A DNA stretch of 64,000 nucleotides. It comes from Tenrec ecaudatus. Its lineage: Eukaryota > Chordata > Mammalia > Afrosoricida > Tenrecidae. A program made the translations under genes and the position numbers. Location: the NCBI RefSeq assembly GCF_050624435.1, contig NC_134541.1, forward strand, positions 10,339,995-10,403,994, given 5' to 3'. The notes under the pieces are model-generated. The model saw only the letters and a program-made list of their open reading frames with translations. It was not told where the DNA came from and searched no databases. Every line of letters begins with the position of its first letter. Within the stretch, counting starts at the first letter, position 1. Of the stretch, positions 43,008 through 54,043 are shown one piece after another.

Positions 43008-43777
43008 GTGCAGAGTGTAAATGAATTGGAGGCAAGCCCATCCCCATACTGGCAACCAGAATCTGTCTCCTCTCTCTTGGCCGGAGCCTGGCAGTGACCT
43101 TGGGCGGTTGACTGTTGTCTCACTAGTTTGCCACTGGAGATAGAGAGGAAAGAACTGGCCAGGTCCACATGCTGAGAAATAGAGACGAGACGAGACTTGC
43201 GGCTGACTTTGCTACAGCGCCCACACTCTGCCCAGTGTAAGGAGCCACTGGTTTCCTCTGTGCGTCCATGCGCCCTTGTCTCTGGGGATCACTGACGGCC
43301 CATTCACAAGTGCTCCTCTCTTGGCTTTCACTTTTCTCATCTCAAGTCCAAGCTGTCAGCTTAAGCCCCTGCCCTGGCCCATTCATTCCACACAGCACGG
43401 GGAGAAGGGAGAGTTGCCCAGGGGAAACCCAGTGAGGGAATCCCCTGTGCCTAGAACTAGCACCCTGTTTTCTCAGTGTGAATAGAATTAAGATGGACAC
43501 TAACTGGACTACAATCAACCGACGCTCTGGTTGACCTTGAATATCCCCTGCACCCATCCAGCTTTATCTTCCCTATCCATCCTTCTAGAACTTTCATTGA
43601 CATCCAGGTGGATACCCAGGGCATCCCACGCCTAGCCCTGGGTCATGCGCAAATACTTCTGCTTGGGACCTATTGACCCTTTGCCCCCCTTTTTTTGTGG
43701 CAAAATTTTTTTTCTCATACTTTGGGTTTTCCCTTAAACTCGATTTCCTCACAGTTGTCAACTGTAGCCACCTGGTC
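43008..43777. other. Unassigned DNA
   Basis: No element recognised; T runs occur near 43690 and 43707. Confidence 0.4.
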
Positions 43778-43975
43778 CAGCACCCTGGTGGTGCACTAGT
43801 GAAACACGCCTCTGCTAACTAAAAAGGTTGGGGTTCACAACCCAGCAGCCCCTCAAGGGAAAGACCTGGTGACCGACCCCAAAGTCTGCTGCTTAGAAAG
43901 CCTGATGTGGCAGTTCTACTGTCACCTGGCTCCCCATGGGTCAGAATTGACCAAAGGGAACCCAACAATGGCAGC
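43778..43975 (+). mobile_element. AfroSINE, longer-bodied subfamily
   Basis: 'caccctggtggtgcactagt', 'gctaactaaaaaggttgggg' and 'ggcagttctactgtcacctg', with a decayed tail 'gggtcagaattgaccaaagg'. Confidence 0.8.
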
Positions 43976-44474
43976 TCCCTAATGCAGTGAGTGTTCTAGA
44001 TGTTCTTGCTAACACGGTATCTGATTTTCCTCGCAATCCTGACAGAGAGGTAAGTTGAGTATGAATCGTAGAGTTGTAGAGGGATATCTGCACCCATGCT
44101 ATGTGGTGACAGAGCATGGTGTCAGCAACAGGCACACAGTAGCTGCTCAGTAAACGCGTGCTCAGTAAATGAAGCTGCAAGGAATCCGTGGGAAAGGACC
44201 CGAAGCATCTTTGTGCTCAATCAGAAGCATTTCCACCTGCACCTTCCCCGAGATCTCACGCAGCACAACCAGCATCCTCACCTGGCTGGCAGGGACCCCA
44301 CTTGGCAACAACCAGGAAGGATTGCATCAGCAGCAGGAGCACCTTTGTTTTGTCAGAAGGGGCTGATGGCGGCCCCCAGAGAGTCACATGACTGCAAGAA
44401 CACTGGCTCCCCCAGGCAAAAGGAAGCCTCTCCTCCCCCACCAGGCTCTCACACGTCTACAGCGGGCTTCTCTC
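43976..44474. other. Mostly unassigned DNA with MIR/L2-like traces
   Basis: 'atctgattttcctcgcaatc' near 44020 and 'gcacacagtagctgctcagt' near 44131 look like MIR- or L2-type words, too diverged to delimit. Confidence 0.4.
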
Positions 44475-44623
44475 AGGTGCTTATCATGCTGCCCTGTAAT
44501 TGCTTGTTTGTGTGCTAGGCTCCCTCACCAGACTGCTGGCTCCCCAGGGCTAAGAACTTTCAGAGCTGGGCCCTGCTCCATCAGCATCAGCCCAGACCTT
44601 GAGCAGGCCCTGAACTCAGTAAA
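44475..44623 (+). mobile_element. L2 LINE, 3' end
   Basis: 'ccctcaccagactgctggct' and the terminal 'cctgaactcagtaaata' (44609-44625) match the L2 3' end. The Tigger-like element begins at the TA next to this tail. Confidence 0.7.
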
Positions 44624-44625
44624 TA

Positions 44626-45475
44626 CAGCAGAACCCTGGACCTGACGCTAATCCATTCGAGAGAGTCCAGATGCGATGCAGTTGAGTTCCGAATAAATTT
44701 TTCCCATAAGAAATAACTGAAAACGGATAATCTACTCTCGAGCACCAAGTGTTTACCCTAACCTTGCCTTTTTTCACAAAACATCACACAGAAACTTCAA
44801 CGTAAATAAGTTAAGTTAAAGAACATAAGTTGAATAAGAAACACACGTTAAAAAAAGTTGTTAACAACTACAGTATAATCCATACCTTGAGACTGCTGAG
44901 GTTCTGGATCTGTGGACACGGATGTGGAGAGGAGGGAGGGACAGAGAGTCATTGTTTGACAGGAAATGCCCTTCCATAAAATCAACTGGTAGCTGCTTTT
45001 CAGGAGTTTTTTCCGTTCCTTGCCTTTTTTCACTAGGACCTGGATGGCTTTCAGTTGAAAAAAATCTGTCATGTGGTCTGCTGTTGGCGTTTCCTTAACT
45101 GTTTTCTAAAAGGGTTGGCTAAGTATCATCAACAACACTGATACCACGGTTAACCAGTTCCTTCTCATGGCGATTCTTTTCAGAAAGTTCTGTCGTACGA
45201 CCCATGTTTTTTCTTTAATCTATAAAAAGCCACAAAAACGAAGAAAATTCTAGCAGACTGCTTGGAACATAGCCACAAAAGGTTTAAACAACGTATACGA
45301 ACACCACCAACCAACGCCGTGACCGAAACACAAACTGCTTTTGCTTACAAAAATCACGTGCATCCGGCTGGGTTCCGCTGTTTTGTTCAATCTCCGATGC
45401 AAACTTTTCTCAACATTTCGCTTAGAAATCCGATTGTGTCGAGTACTGATGCAGTTGAGTACCAGGGTTCCACTG
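44626..45475 (-). mobile_element. Tigger/pogo-like DNA transposon, 850 bp, TA-flanked
   Basis: Both ends begin with related inverted repeats, CAGCAGAACCCTGG at 44626 and (minus strand) CAGTGGAACCCTGG ending at 45475. Each end is flanked by TA (44624-44625 and 45476-45477), the target duplication of the Tc1/mariner/pogo superfamily. On the minus strand a short frame begins MGRTTELSEK (about 45170-45207) and is soon broken. A second piece at 44848-45072 looks like the Ser/Pro-rich C-terminal end of a Tigger transposase. The central catalytic part is absent, so it is an internally deleted, non-autonomous copy. Confidence 0.85.
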
Positions 45476-45557
45476 TATATGCTGAAAACCTCACTGGGTA
45501 AAGTGAGTTAGCACTAGAATGCGTCACTAGAAGAATCCATACTTTCAACAACTCTAT

Positions 45558-45754
45558 ACTTACTGCCATTGAGTCAATTCTGACTCAGCGTGACCTTGTA
45601 GGGCAGGGTAGAAGGCCGCCGTGGGTTGCTGGGGCTGTAGCTCTTTCCAGGAGTCGAAAGCCTCCTCTTTCTCACTCTGAGTGCCTGATGGGTTCAAGCT
45701 GCTGACCTTGCAGTTGGCCGCCCAACATGAAACCACTTACACCGCCGGGGATCT
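45558..45754 (-). mobile_element. AfroSINE, full length
   Basis: 'ctgccattgagtcaattctg', 'gtcgaaagcctcctctttct', 'caagctgctgaccttgcagt' and 'cacttacaccgccgggga' are in complemented order. Confidence 0.93.
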
Positions 45755-45911
45755 TATCAGTGGGTTAATAAGGCAGCAAGTGCGAAACAGAATTCAGCCA
45801 AATGTTTCCTAAAGTGTGGCTTCCCATTGGTGGTACACATGGCAAGGCCCACGTAGATAAATGTTTCCAGTTTTAGTCCCTAAGCAATGGAGAGGGAGAT
45901 GGGTTATTGGT

Positions 45912-46175
45912 GTCAGGTGCTATGGCGTTTAGACCCTGGGTGACTCCACATGGCAGAGCAGATTGGGGCCATTGAGGTTTTTGGGTTTCCATCTTGATAA
46001 AAGCATGTCACCTAGTTCTTCTCCTGTAGAGCCTCCTGAGTAGGTTCAGACCAATGGACGTTTGGGTTCGCAGTCTGACTACCCGCTGTCCTGCTAAACC
46101 CACATCCTGTGCCCTCCACCTCCTGGTTAGCAGTCCCATGCGTACCTCATAGTGCCACCACCGCTCTATGGCCCA
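45912..46175 (-). mobile_element. AfroSINE, diverged and expanded
   Basis: 'taccctg'-type words are lost, but 'ggtgactccacatggcagag', 'tcacctagttcttctcctgt' and 'ctggttagcagtcccatgcg' with 'catagtgccaccaccg' follow the complemented order. It is longer than usual, with an extra stretch around 46080-46120. Confidence 0.65.
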
Positions 46176-46380
46176 GCCCGAGGAGTGTCAGTTACCTACT
46201 TTCAGACACTTGGTCTGAGCACGAAGTTTTCCACATTGCTGGTCAGACAGAACACAGTGGAGGCTCACTTTACATGGAGACTCAACATAGACTTAGGACT
46301 CTCCCTGTAACCGTCCAAAAACCTAGTGCTCAAAATGTAAACTCAAATGCAAACTAGGAGACGTGTCTACCCATTCTTAT

Positions 46381-46398
46381 CCCCCGCCCCCCCCCCCC
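46381..46398 (+). repeat. Poly-C tract
   Basis: C run broken by one G, directly upstream of a SINE-type head. Confidence 0.9.
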
Positions 46399-46419
46399 CA
46401 GGGACTCCCGGGTAAAGGG

Positions 46420-46628
46420 ATCTGGTGGTGGGGTGGGTTACTCATTGGGCTTCTAAGCACCCAGTTTGCTACCAACCACAGACAGCAGTTCAAAATCACA
46501 GCTGCTCCTCAGAACATAAGATAAGGTTGTTTATTCCCCCCAAATATGTGTCATCTTGGAAACCCGAAGTGGCAAATCTACTCTGTCTCATAGAGTCACG
46601 GTGAGAATTGATTGGATGAGTGAGTTTT
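46420..46628 (+). mobile_element. AfroSINE
   Basis: 'tctggtggtggggtgggtta', 'gacagcagttcaaaatcaca' and 'ctactctgtctcatagagtc', with the tail 'ggtgagaattgattggatga'. A 12-15 bp duplication-like stretch lies in the tRNA-like part. Confidence 0.85.
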
Positions 46629-46629
46629 T

Positions 46630-46702
46630 GCAAGTTGCATTTTACACATGAAGAAATGGAGGTCAATGCGGCTGACTCCACCAATGTCACAGGGAAAGAT
46701 TC
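46630..46702 (-). mobile_element. MIR SINE fragment
   Basis: 'cattttacacatgaagaaat' and 'ccaccaatgtcacaggg' resemble the complemented MIR core. Confidence 0.55.
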
Positions 46703-46733
46703 AACGTACTTTTTTTTTTAGCTAATAGGTTAT

Positions 46734-46782
46734 TTATAGGGTCACTGTGCGTCAGCATGGACTCAATGGCAGGGAGTGGGTA
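46734..46782 (+). mobile_element. AfroSINE tail fragment
   Basis: 'tatagggtcactgtgcgtca' and 'ggactcaatggcagggagtg' form an isolated 3' tail. Confidence 0.75.
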
Positions 46783-47111
46783 AAGGCTATTAAATTCAAA
46801 TTCTCCTTTCAGAGAAATATCAAAATAACCAATGCAAAGTTAAGTGAGAAAGTGAGTATTTATTTGGAATAAGAAAAATTAATCAAGACCAATGACAAAT
46901 GTTAGAAATATCCCCAAATAAAGACAATAACAAAATATCTTATAACTACCTGACGCTTGGAAATAAGATTTTGTTTCCCTCTACCCGTTTTGCTTCCCAG
47001 TCTTTGACCACCTCTTTAGGCCAAGGTTCTTTAAAATATTTTTCTACAGAGAAAACAATTTAGCCTTACCTCTAAAGTGGCTGCTCACACAGTTAACTTA
47101 TTTATGTGTTA
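46783..47111. other. Unassigned AT-rich DNA
   Basis: No repeat or gene recognised. Confidence 0.4.
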
Positions 47112-47300
47112 TATTAGTCAGGCTGTTAACCTCAAGGTCAGCAGTTTGAAACCACTAGCTGGTCTGTGGAAGAAAGGTGAGCTTTTCTAGTCCCATAAAA
47201 AGTGACCGTCCTGGAAACCCACGGGGGCAGGTCAACTCTGTCTTCGAGAGTCACCAGGAGTCAGAATCAAGTTGATGGCAGTGAGTTGTGTTTTGAGTTT
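47112..47300 (+). mobile_element. AfroSINE
   Basis: 'aggctgttaacctcaaggtc', 'agcagtttgaaaccactagc', 'ggtgagcttttctagtccca' and the tail 'agtcagaatcaagttgatgg'. The head is lost. Confidence 0.9.
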
Positions 47301-47508
47301 TAATAGCTATTTAGTCATGCTTTACAGCTCCTTCCTGGAGATTCATATACATGTGGAGGGTAATTGTCCAAGGTGGCCCAGGTAAGCCGTAGAATTTCAA
47401 GGTTGAGGGTAGGGTGACTGAGCTTAAGCACTGGAGGACCCCCCAATGATCACTGTCACCAATGGGCTTATTCATGGTATATCTTGAATTATATATTGTT
47501 TCCTTGGT

Positions 47509-48023
47509 GTGTTCGTCTAGGTACTTGAGAAAAACAAATCCACAGTAACTCATGTATAAGAAAGAGTTTTAGATAAAGATTAAGTGCACATCAAGAAAAC
47601 ATCCCAACCCAGTGCTACCCAAGCCCACAAGTCCAACATTAACCCTTATGTCCGACACCAATCCACAAAGTCCTCCTCCATCTCACAAAACAGACGCAAT
47701 GATGCCGACCGCAGGAGGAAAGCCAAATCAGTGAACGTGTAAGCATCTCAGCGCTGGCAGGGGTCTCCACATGACTGCTCCAGCACCCACTGCTCCAGCA
47801 TCCATCAGGGTAGGTGCATGCAGCTTCTCCTTGGGGATGTCTTATAGGAAGTAAGCCTTGCCAGCTGAAGCAGGGAACTGACTAAGGCAGCTGCACCCTG
47901 GTCCGACCATCAGACAGCAAGAGACTTGAGAACTAGAAAGGCGAGGCTCACTGAGCCATATCTCCCTCTGCCCTTCAATTAACCACACATGTGTTTATCG
48001 ACCAGGTTGGCACAATAAACTAA
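47509..48023 (-). mobile_element. 0.5-kb L1-3'-end-like element, antisense copy
   Basis: 'gtgttcgtctaggtacttga', 'aacatcccaacccagtgcta', 'ccacaaagtcctcctccatc' and 'gtaagcatctcagcgctggc' follow the family order. It ends near 'ttaaccacacatgtgtttat'. Confidence 0.75.
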
Positions 48024-48029
48024 CTAACT

Positions 48030-48211
48030 CACTTGGTGCAGTTGTTGTGAGTTGGGCTGCCGTCAGCATGGCGGGCAGTTTGAAACCACCAACAGCTCCG
48101 TGGAAGAAAGCCGGCATTTTCTACTCCCACAGTTCCAGCCTCAGAAGCCCACAGGGGGTCACTATTCATGAGCATTGACCAGATGGCAATGAGGCTGATT
48201 TGGTTTTTACT
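48030..48211 (+). mobile_element. AfroSINE
   Basis: 'cacttggtgcagttgttgtg', 'gggcagtttgaaaccaccaa', 'cagggggtcactattcatga' and 'ccagatggcaatgaggctga' follow the family order. Confidence 0.85.
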
Positions 48212-48300
48212 CTAGTGTCCCTTGTCAAAACGACAAGAAATTTAAACAATAAAAATGACAGTAATTAAAAAAAATACCACCAAAAGAAGAGGGTGGAGTT

Positions 48301-48317
48301 GGGGGAGGGAGGGTGGG
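48301..48317 (+). other. G-quadruplex motif
   Basis: G runs of 5, 3, 3 and 3 residues with single-base loops satisfy the quadruplex pattern on the plus strand. Confidence 0.75.
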
Positions 48318-48343
48318 AGGAATCACATCATTGTGCTTGCTAG

Positions 48344-48830
48344 GTGTGTTAGTGCCGGTTGACTACAGAAAAAAAATCCAGAGACAGTCTTATGGGTGAG
48401 AGAGAGAGTGTTATTTCAAAGAGCAATTGTATTCTGAGAAAACAACCCAGCCCAGGCCAGAGGAAGTCCATTAGTCCAATATTAGCCCATATGTTCGACA
48501 TTAGTCCACAAATTCTTCTTTAGATTTATACAGCACATGCAATGATGCCGAATGCAGGAAGATCACAGGCCCAGTCAATGGAAAGTCCTGTGGGTCCAGT
48601 GGTGGTGGAAGCATCCCCAGGGCTCTGGCTGCCATCAGCGTGGCTCCATGTGGCTTGTCAACAGGAAGATCAAGGCAGAGAGAGAGAGAGTGGGCCCAGC
48701 CTCCAATAAGCTATTTATTTCTGTTGTGCCTTCCAGTGAGGTCATCAAGCTGTGACCCAATCGAAAGGGTAAACTCTACCCCTTCACTCTTTATACCCTC
48801 AAGTTGATAGGAGATTATGTAACCACCACA
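48344..48830 (-). mobile_element. 0.5-kb L1-3'-end-like element, antisense copy
   Basis: 'gtgtgttagtgccggttgac', 'caacccagcccaggccagag', 'catgcaatgatgccgaatgc' and 'gattatgtaaccaccaca' follow the family order. The 48570-48665 part is close to 9790-9900 word for word, with a short GGT-repeat difference. Confidence 0.78.
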
Positions 48831-49373
48831 CTGGGTTCACGAGCATATGTACTCCTGAGAGAACAGAACTCATGTTTTTACTAAAGATCAATTGAGAAGC
48901 TGATCTTTTACTTCCTAGTGAACATGTAAGAAACACAGAACAGGGTCCCATAGCATGGCTTCTGGATTCTTCTATTCCAAACCATGCTTCTCATCCACAC
49001 CACACTTGTGGTGAGGACGCCCAGGAAGAAGTATTCAGATGCTAGCGTGGCCCTTGTCCCTGACCTTCCCACCACTACCCCAGTATCAAGTTCACTCACA
49101 CAGTGTGGGTTGGGATGTGCCAGAAGTCATCTCTGCACTAGGATATAGCAATGCCCGAACCATAAATATACGTGACAGAAGACCATATAAAGATACCAGA
49201 TTAAGTGCCAAATAAACCTGTATTCAATTCAACTTCCCTTAACCAGATCTTAAAACTGCTGCTGGTACCGAACTCAAAGGGACACGTGAAGGAGATTAGT
49301 TGGATTACAAAAGGCAGCATCTCCCCCACTCACGCCTAGCACATCCCGTCCCCACCAGCAATAGGGTTGGCAG
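48831..49373. other. Unassigned DNA
   Basis: No element recognised. Confidence 0.4.
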
Positions 49374-49568
49374 GAGGAGCCCTGGTGGTATTAGTGGTTA
49401 CCAGTTGGGCTGCTAAGCACAAGGTCAGCAGTTCAAAACCACCAGCTACTTCTCGGGAGAAAGACAAGGCTTTCTTTTCTTGTAAAGAATTACCAACAGG
49501 GGCAGTTCTATTCTGCCTTATTGGGTTGCTATGAATCAGAACCAACTCCTTGGAAGTGAGTGAGGGTT
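49374..49568 (+). mobile_element. AfroSINE, well preserved
   Basis: 'ggaggagccctggtggtatt' head, 'aaggtcagcagttcaaaacc' B-box region, 'ggggcagttctattctgcct', and tail 'gaatcagaaccaactccttg'. Confidence 0.93.
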
Positions 49569-49799
49569 TGCAGGTACATAGAACCGTGGCTCCGTGTGGA
49601 ACAGACACCTGTCTCAGAGCATGGCCTTGGACATCCCCAAAGCTCAAGCTTCTGGGTGTGTTCGAACAGCCAGCAAGCCCAGCTCTGCAATGGGGCCCTC
49701 TCCAGCAGGGCAGCTTTCCCCTGTGCCTGAAGGCCTCCCCAGTCCAAGGAGCACCTGCCCACGCTGGGGACATCTGCTTGCTCTGGATCAGCCTCAATT
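49569..49799. other. Unassigned DNA
   Basis: No repeat recognised. Overlapping open frames up to 153 codons on both strands have no domain. Confidence 0.4.
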
Positions 49800-51820
49800 A
49801 GTAATCAGAGGCAGACACACAGCCACTTCTCGTATATCAACCGCTCTTCTGGGAGCGGGCTGTCAGCCTCCGGTTCGCTTTCCCAAGATCGGGAAATTGA
49901 TAGGTCACCGGTGTTGTGTGGATGGTACTCAAAAGGTATCATATTTATTTTAGCTCCAGCTTCAAATCAGTGGCTATCTGCATTATGAAGAGCATCTTTC
50001 TATAAAACACATTTGGTCTTCATTTTTCAAAAGCTCCTGAAGGGAGCATATGGTAATCTGCTTAACTCTGAATTCCACCGAGGGGCCTCCACCCCTTCCA
50101 ACGACCACTCTTGCTCTTTTTATTATAAAATCCATGTCCTTTCAATGCCCTAAACACCAACCTCTCCCCTTTGTGCAGGGATGGGGCAGCACACCTCAGG
50201 TGACCTGACTATCCCGCTCTCCCTCCAATTCATGACTCCTACCCCACAGTCTTTAAACATCCCAGAAATACTACCCACCAGGGGTTCGGCAAGTACATAT
50301 TAGCAGAGCCCACAGCCTCTCTGGGTATTAGACGTGAAATATTTTCGAAGTTATTAGCTTGTTTTTATCAGGGCCCATGCTAACACAGGCTCCCGATTTG
50401 ATCCGCTGAATTATTTGTCTCTGGTTAGAAGCTAGCCCCTGCAAGTTGTCTTCAGTGTCCGGGTTTGAGGCTATATTTCAGAATCTGATTATTTTCCCAG
50501 ATTGGAATATTGCTTCTCCTGGCTTGTATTCCCCCATCCAGAGTGTCATATAAAACACTGGTTTCACAGGTTCACTAGTCCCATGTGTGTCTCCCCACTT
50601 GGTGAGATCTCGTGTGGAATGTGGTAATGGGAACCTCAGGCCTCCCTCCCAATGATATGGCTGTTATTGATGTTCAAACCAGCAAACAGAGTTGGCATTT
50701 AATGGGGCGTCATTTGCCAGTGCAGGGATGGGGGGCATATTTCCTGACCTTTGGTTTGGGGGCGAAGGGGAGGGTCCTTATGAAATCCGTACAGTGCTTT
50801 CTTCCAGAGCAGGCACAAACATGAAGGATGAACCCGACTTTCCTCACACACGATGGCATTTCCCAAAGCTGGTCTGTGACCAGGAGATGCTGCCTGGTCG
50901 GATACAAAAGAAAACACCTCATTTGGCATTCCTCTCTCTGGTTTTCATAATGCACAGAGCAGAGATAAAACTCTCGGCTCCAGCACTAAACCGCATAAAC
51001 AAATTCTACCTTTATCTCTCCCCCTTAATTTCCCAGTTGCACTTAATCATGTAATAACTCTTGCTCTTCTCAACATCCACCAAAATGGGTGTTCCAGAAA
51101 CCACACTTTGGGTACTGTTGCCGTAATTAATTCGTTTGGGTCTTTCAATGGCTTTTGACACTTGTAATGAATAGATTTCTGCAGTACGGTAGCGGAGCAT
51201 CTGCTAGTGGGGAGAGCCGTGGGATACAGCTAGTTGGGTTTAACTCTTCTACGATGTGGAAAACAGTGAAGGAACACATGCATTAAATAAGATCAGTGGT
51301 TTATGTAATCAAGTAAAAGAATTTCACGTCTAGGCATTTGAACTGCCTTCTGGCAAGATTCCTAAATGATAGCACCGGGCAGCACACATTCTGGTGCCTC
51401 TCCTGTTAGACTCGTGTCTGGGTATATCTGACCTGCTGGTTCAGATAAATGGCTCCGGTTTTTCCCTCTCAGCTCTGTTTTTTGAGATATAGACTCTATG
51501 CGGTACACCGCTCTTCCCTCGGCTTGCCTATAGGGAAAAAGAGATCAGGATATTTTAATGTAGTGTTTGCTATATAGCCTGAGATGAAGGCAGTGCATGT
51601 TAACGTTATCTAAAGCAGTTTGTTTTATACTAAATATCCAGGTCAAGTGATACTTCGCGTCGGATCCTTTGATCCAAAGATATATTTGAACAGTGCAAAT
51701 GATATGAACATGGAATTTCCCCCAAGTGTCATTTCAGCTTTATTAGGAACTGAATAGCAGGCAGTGCCAATGTGTTATCTTAACAAGGGGCCAGAAATAA
51801 CAGTTGCTGTCCAATAAACA
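49800..51820. promoter_or_regulatory. Large candidate conserved noncoding block
   Basis: About 2 kb between two AfroSINEs with no recognisable transposon. It contains a TAATTAATT palindrome at 51124-51132 and many ATTA and TTTATG words around 50340-50560 and 50990-51330. Open frames up to 120 codons occur but lack domains or splice context. The reading as long-range regulatory sequence is inference. Confidence 0.42.
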
Positions 51821-51822
51821 AG

Positions 51823-51958
51823 GAGTCCTGAGGACATCGTGGGCTAAAGCTGAACACAAAGTCAGCTGTTGAAGCCCACTGGCCACTCTGCAAGAGAAAG
51901 AGAAGATTTTCTGCTCCCAGAAAAGATGTACAGCCTCAGAATCCAACAAGAGAAGGAT
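51823..51958 (+). mobile_element. AfroSINE, partial
   Basis: 'caaggagtcctgaggacatc', 'ctgctcccagaaaagatgta' and 'cagcctcagaatccaacaag' match head and middle. The tail is absent. Confidence 0.7.
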
Positions 51959-51959
51959 G

Positions 51960-52410
51960 TCCTGTAGGTTTTGTTTCCCTGTATAAGAATTCTGTAGAGA
52001 ATCTTGCTTGCTTCTTGCTGGGTCTGGTTCTGGCATCGGGCTCACTACCTCCAGATCTTTAGATGTGAACCAACACCTGCCATGTTGCCTGCCAATCCTG
52101 GGAGCCATCAGTCGCCTGCCATTGAACCTACCATCTGACCTATGACCTTGGGTGCATATGGTTCTCTAATCACAAACCTGACCTGCTGACCTTGGCTTCA
52201 TCTCTCTTTGCCATCCGTGGTGTTCCTGCCCATCCTGGGTTCATTAGTCTCTGAAGCTTTGGCAGTCACGAGAAACCTCCAGCTTAACATCTGACCCACA
52301 GACTCGAAACTAGACTGGACGTGTCTTATTTTACAGACGTGTGAGCTATTTCCTTGATATAAAACTATATGCGCGCGCGCACACACACACACAAACATCG
52401 CTGTCGCTGA
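51960..52410 (+). mobile_element. L1-type LINE 3' UTR, sense
   Basis: 'gggttcattagtctctgaag', 'ctccagcttaacatctgacc', 'cagacgtgtgagctatttcc' and 'ttgatataaaactatatgcg' match the order of mammalian L1 3' UTRs ending in a TA/CA-rich stretch. The antisense counterparts here are 25749-26300 and 62232-62638. Confidence 0.62.
52370..52392 (+). repeat. (GC)n(AC)n alternating purine-pyrimidine tract
   Basis: Five GC units followed by six AC units, strongly Z-DNA-prone. It sits at the usual microsatellite position of the L1 3' end. Confidence 0.92.
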
Positions 52411-52554
52411 TGGCACTGGACCTTCTCTTGTTGAACTGTTGAAGATTTAAGAATCAGAATGTCAAGACTGAGATCAAATTGCCAACTCTTAGCTCCTGTA
52501 CTAGGGCTCTTATAGCTCTAAATTCTAACAAATCTACATCTATGTCTCTATCAG

Positions 52555-53098
52555 CGTGGTAGATATATCATCGTTTGTCAATTTGTGAATTAAGAGTGTA
52601 GGAGTAGAAGCTAGCTTGTCAATCAGATCATAGCTAATGAGGCCTCTGTGTGGGCATGGCTTTCTCCTGAGAATTCTGGGAAATCGGTACTTCCTCCTTG
52701 GAGGCGGGAGACACTTCTCTCTCTGCCACTCCCTGGGAGGCTTTGCAACTGACCAGCCACGTGGACCTCCCCTGATGCAACCAGACCTCTGAAGCCGGAG
52801 AAGCCACCTAGAGACCCCTGCCAGTGCTGGACGTTTACAACGCCACTGGATCCAAAGACGTTCTACCAACCTGCCTGTGATTTTCTACATTCTGCATCAT
52901 TGCATGTGTTTTGTGAGTTCTGAAGAAGACTTTAAAGATTGGTATCATACATATGGGCTAAATATCAGACTTATTAACTTTATCTGGACTGGGCTGGGAT
53001 ATTTTCTCAATGTTCAATTGCTCTTGTATATAACGCCCTTTCTTATACACATGTGTATGTCCATGGATTTGTTTCTCTAGTCTACCCAGACTAACACA
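52555..53098 (+). mobile_element. 0.5-kb L1-3'-end-like element, sense copy
   Basis: Same order as 6075-6627: 'aatgaggcctctgtgtgggc', 'tctcctgagaattctgggaa', 'cgtttacaacgccactggat' and 'ctggactgggctgggatatt', ending 'gtttctctagtctacccaga' at about 53071-53090. Confidence 0.82.
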
Positions 53099-53130
53099 AT
53101 CAGTATCCAGTCTACCCAGACTAACACAAT
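53079..53130 (+). repeat. Two-copy tandem repeat of the element's end, 30-bp period
   Basis: 'agtctacccagactaacaca' occurs at 53079-53098 and again at 53109-53128. The second copy directly follows the 3' end of the 0.5-kb element. Confidence 0.9.
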
Positions 53131-53291
53131 CCATATGCAAAAATGTAAGATCAATGGAAAGGATGGTTAATTTTCCCAGTTTTCAGGTAAGACTAAAAAT
53201 TCTTCATTTGAGGAACAAAATGGATTCCATCCTGATGTATTAAAGTACTATTTAATGGTAAAAGATTAGATCCAAATAAATGGTGAATGTC

Positions 53292-53440
53292 AGGTAAGTG
53301 TTGGGCTGCTAACCACAAGGTTGGTAGTTCAAACTCACTAGCTGCTCCATGGGAGAAAGCTGAGACTCTCTTGAACCTTATAAATCCTGTATAGGGTCAC
53401 TGTGAGTTGGATTCAACTCAATAGCAGTGGTTATTTTTCT
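53292..53440 (+). mobile_element. AfroSINE, 5' truncated
   Basis: 'ttgggctgctaaccacaagg', 'gctgctccatgggagaaagc' and 'gagttggattcaactcaata' with 'gcagtggttatttt' follow the family order. Confidence 0.9.
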
Positions 53441-53833
53441 GTCGTTGTTCTGTGTTTTGCTTGTTTATTAAATAGCCTCAGATAAAACAGATTTCAGTTA
53501 CATAAGATGAACCAATTCACTTTGAAATCCAAGAATTCACCAATCACATCTTATGATAAAACCACCATGTTTCTATCCAATCAACGGTAATAACCTGAGA
53601 AGAACCAAATGATACATTCCCTGACCAGCAAGGCCCATGGGGCAGCTATGGTCCAAACCCACCTTCCCTGTGATCTCTCTCTGATTCATCACAGATAAAT
53701 TGCTTCTAATCCCAGTCAATGAATAAGGCTTGAAGGTGGGCTACCATCTCCTCAGCACTAACTCCTCGAAGAAAAAGTCATCTTTATAAATCTTTACAAT
53801 TTGTACTAATAATACTGCCTAGCTGTCATTTAA
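53441..53833. other. Unassigned DNA
   Basis: No repeat or gene recognised. Confidence 0.4.
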
Positions 53834-54043
53834 GGAAGCCAGGTAGTGTGGTCATTAAAGTGAAAGGCTACTAACCAAATGGTCCAAAGTTCTATCCTCT
53901 CTCTATGTGCTTAAGATGTGGCAGTCTGGTTCCATAAAAATTACAGGCTTGGAAACCCTATGGGGCAGTTCTACTCTGTCCTTCAGAGTTTCTGAGCGTT
54001 GGAACTGATCTGAAGGCAATGCATTTGGTTTAAGGTTTTGGTA
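53834..54043 (+). mobile_element. AfroSINE, longer-bodied subfamily
   Basis: 'aggaagccaggtagtgtggt', 'cataaaaattacaggcttgg', 'ctatggggcagttctactct' and 'ggaactgatctgaaggcaat' are in order. Confidence 0.9.

Noticed and set aside
53079-53130. Two direct repeats, considered as a CRISPR-like or attachment-site array
   Set aside because: There are only two units, in a eukaryotic LINE-type element end.
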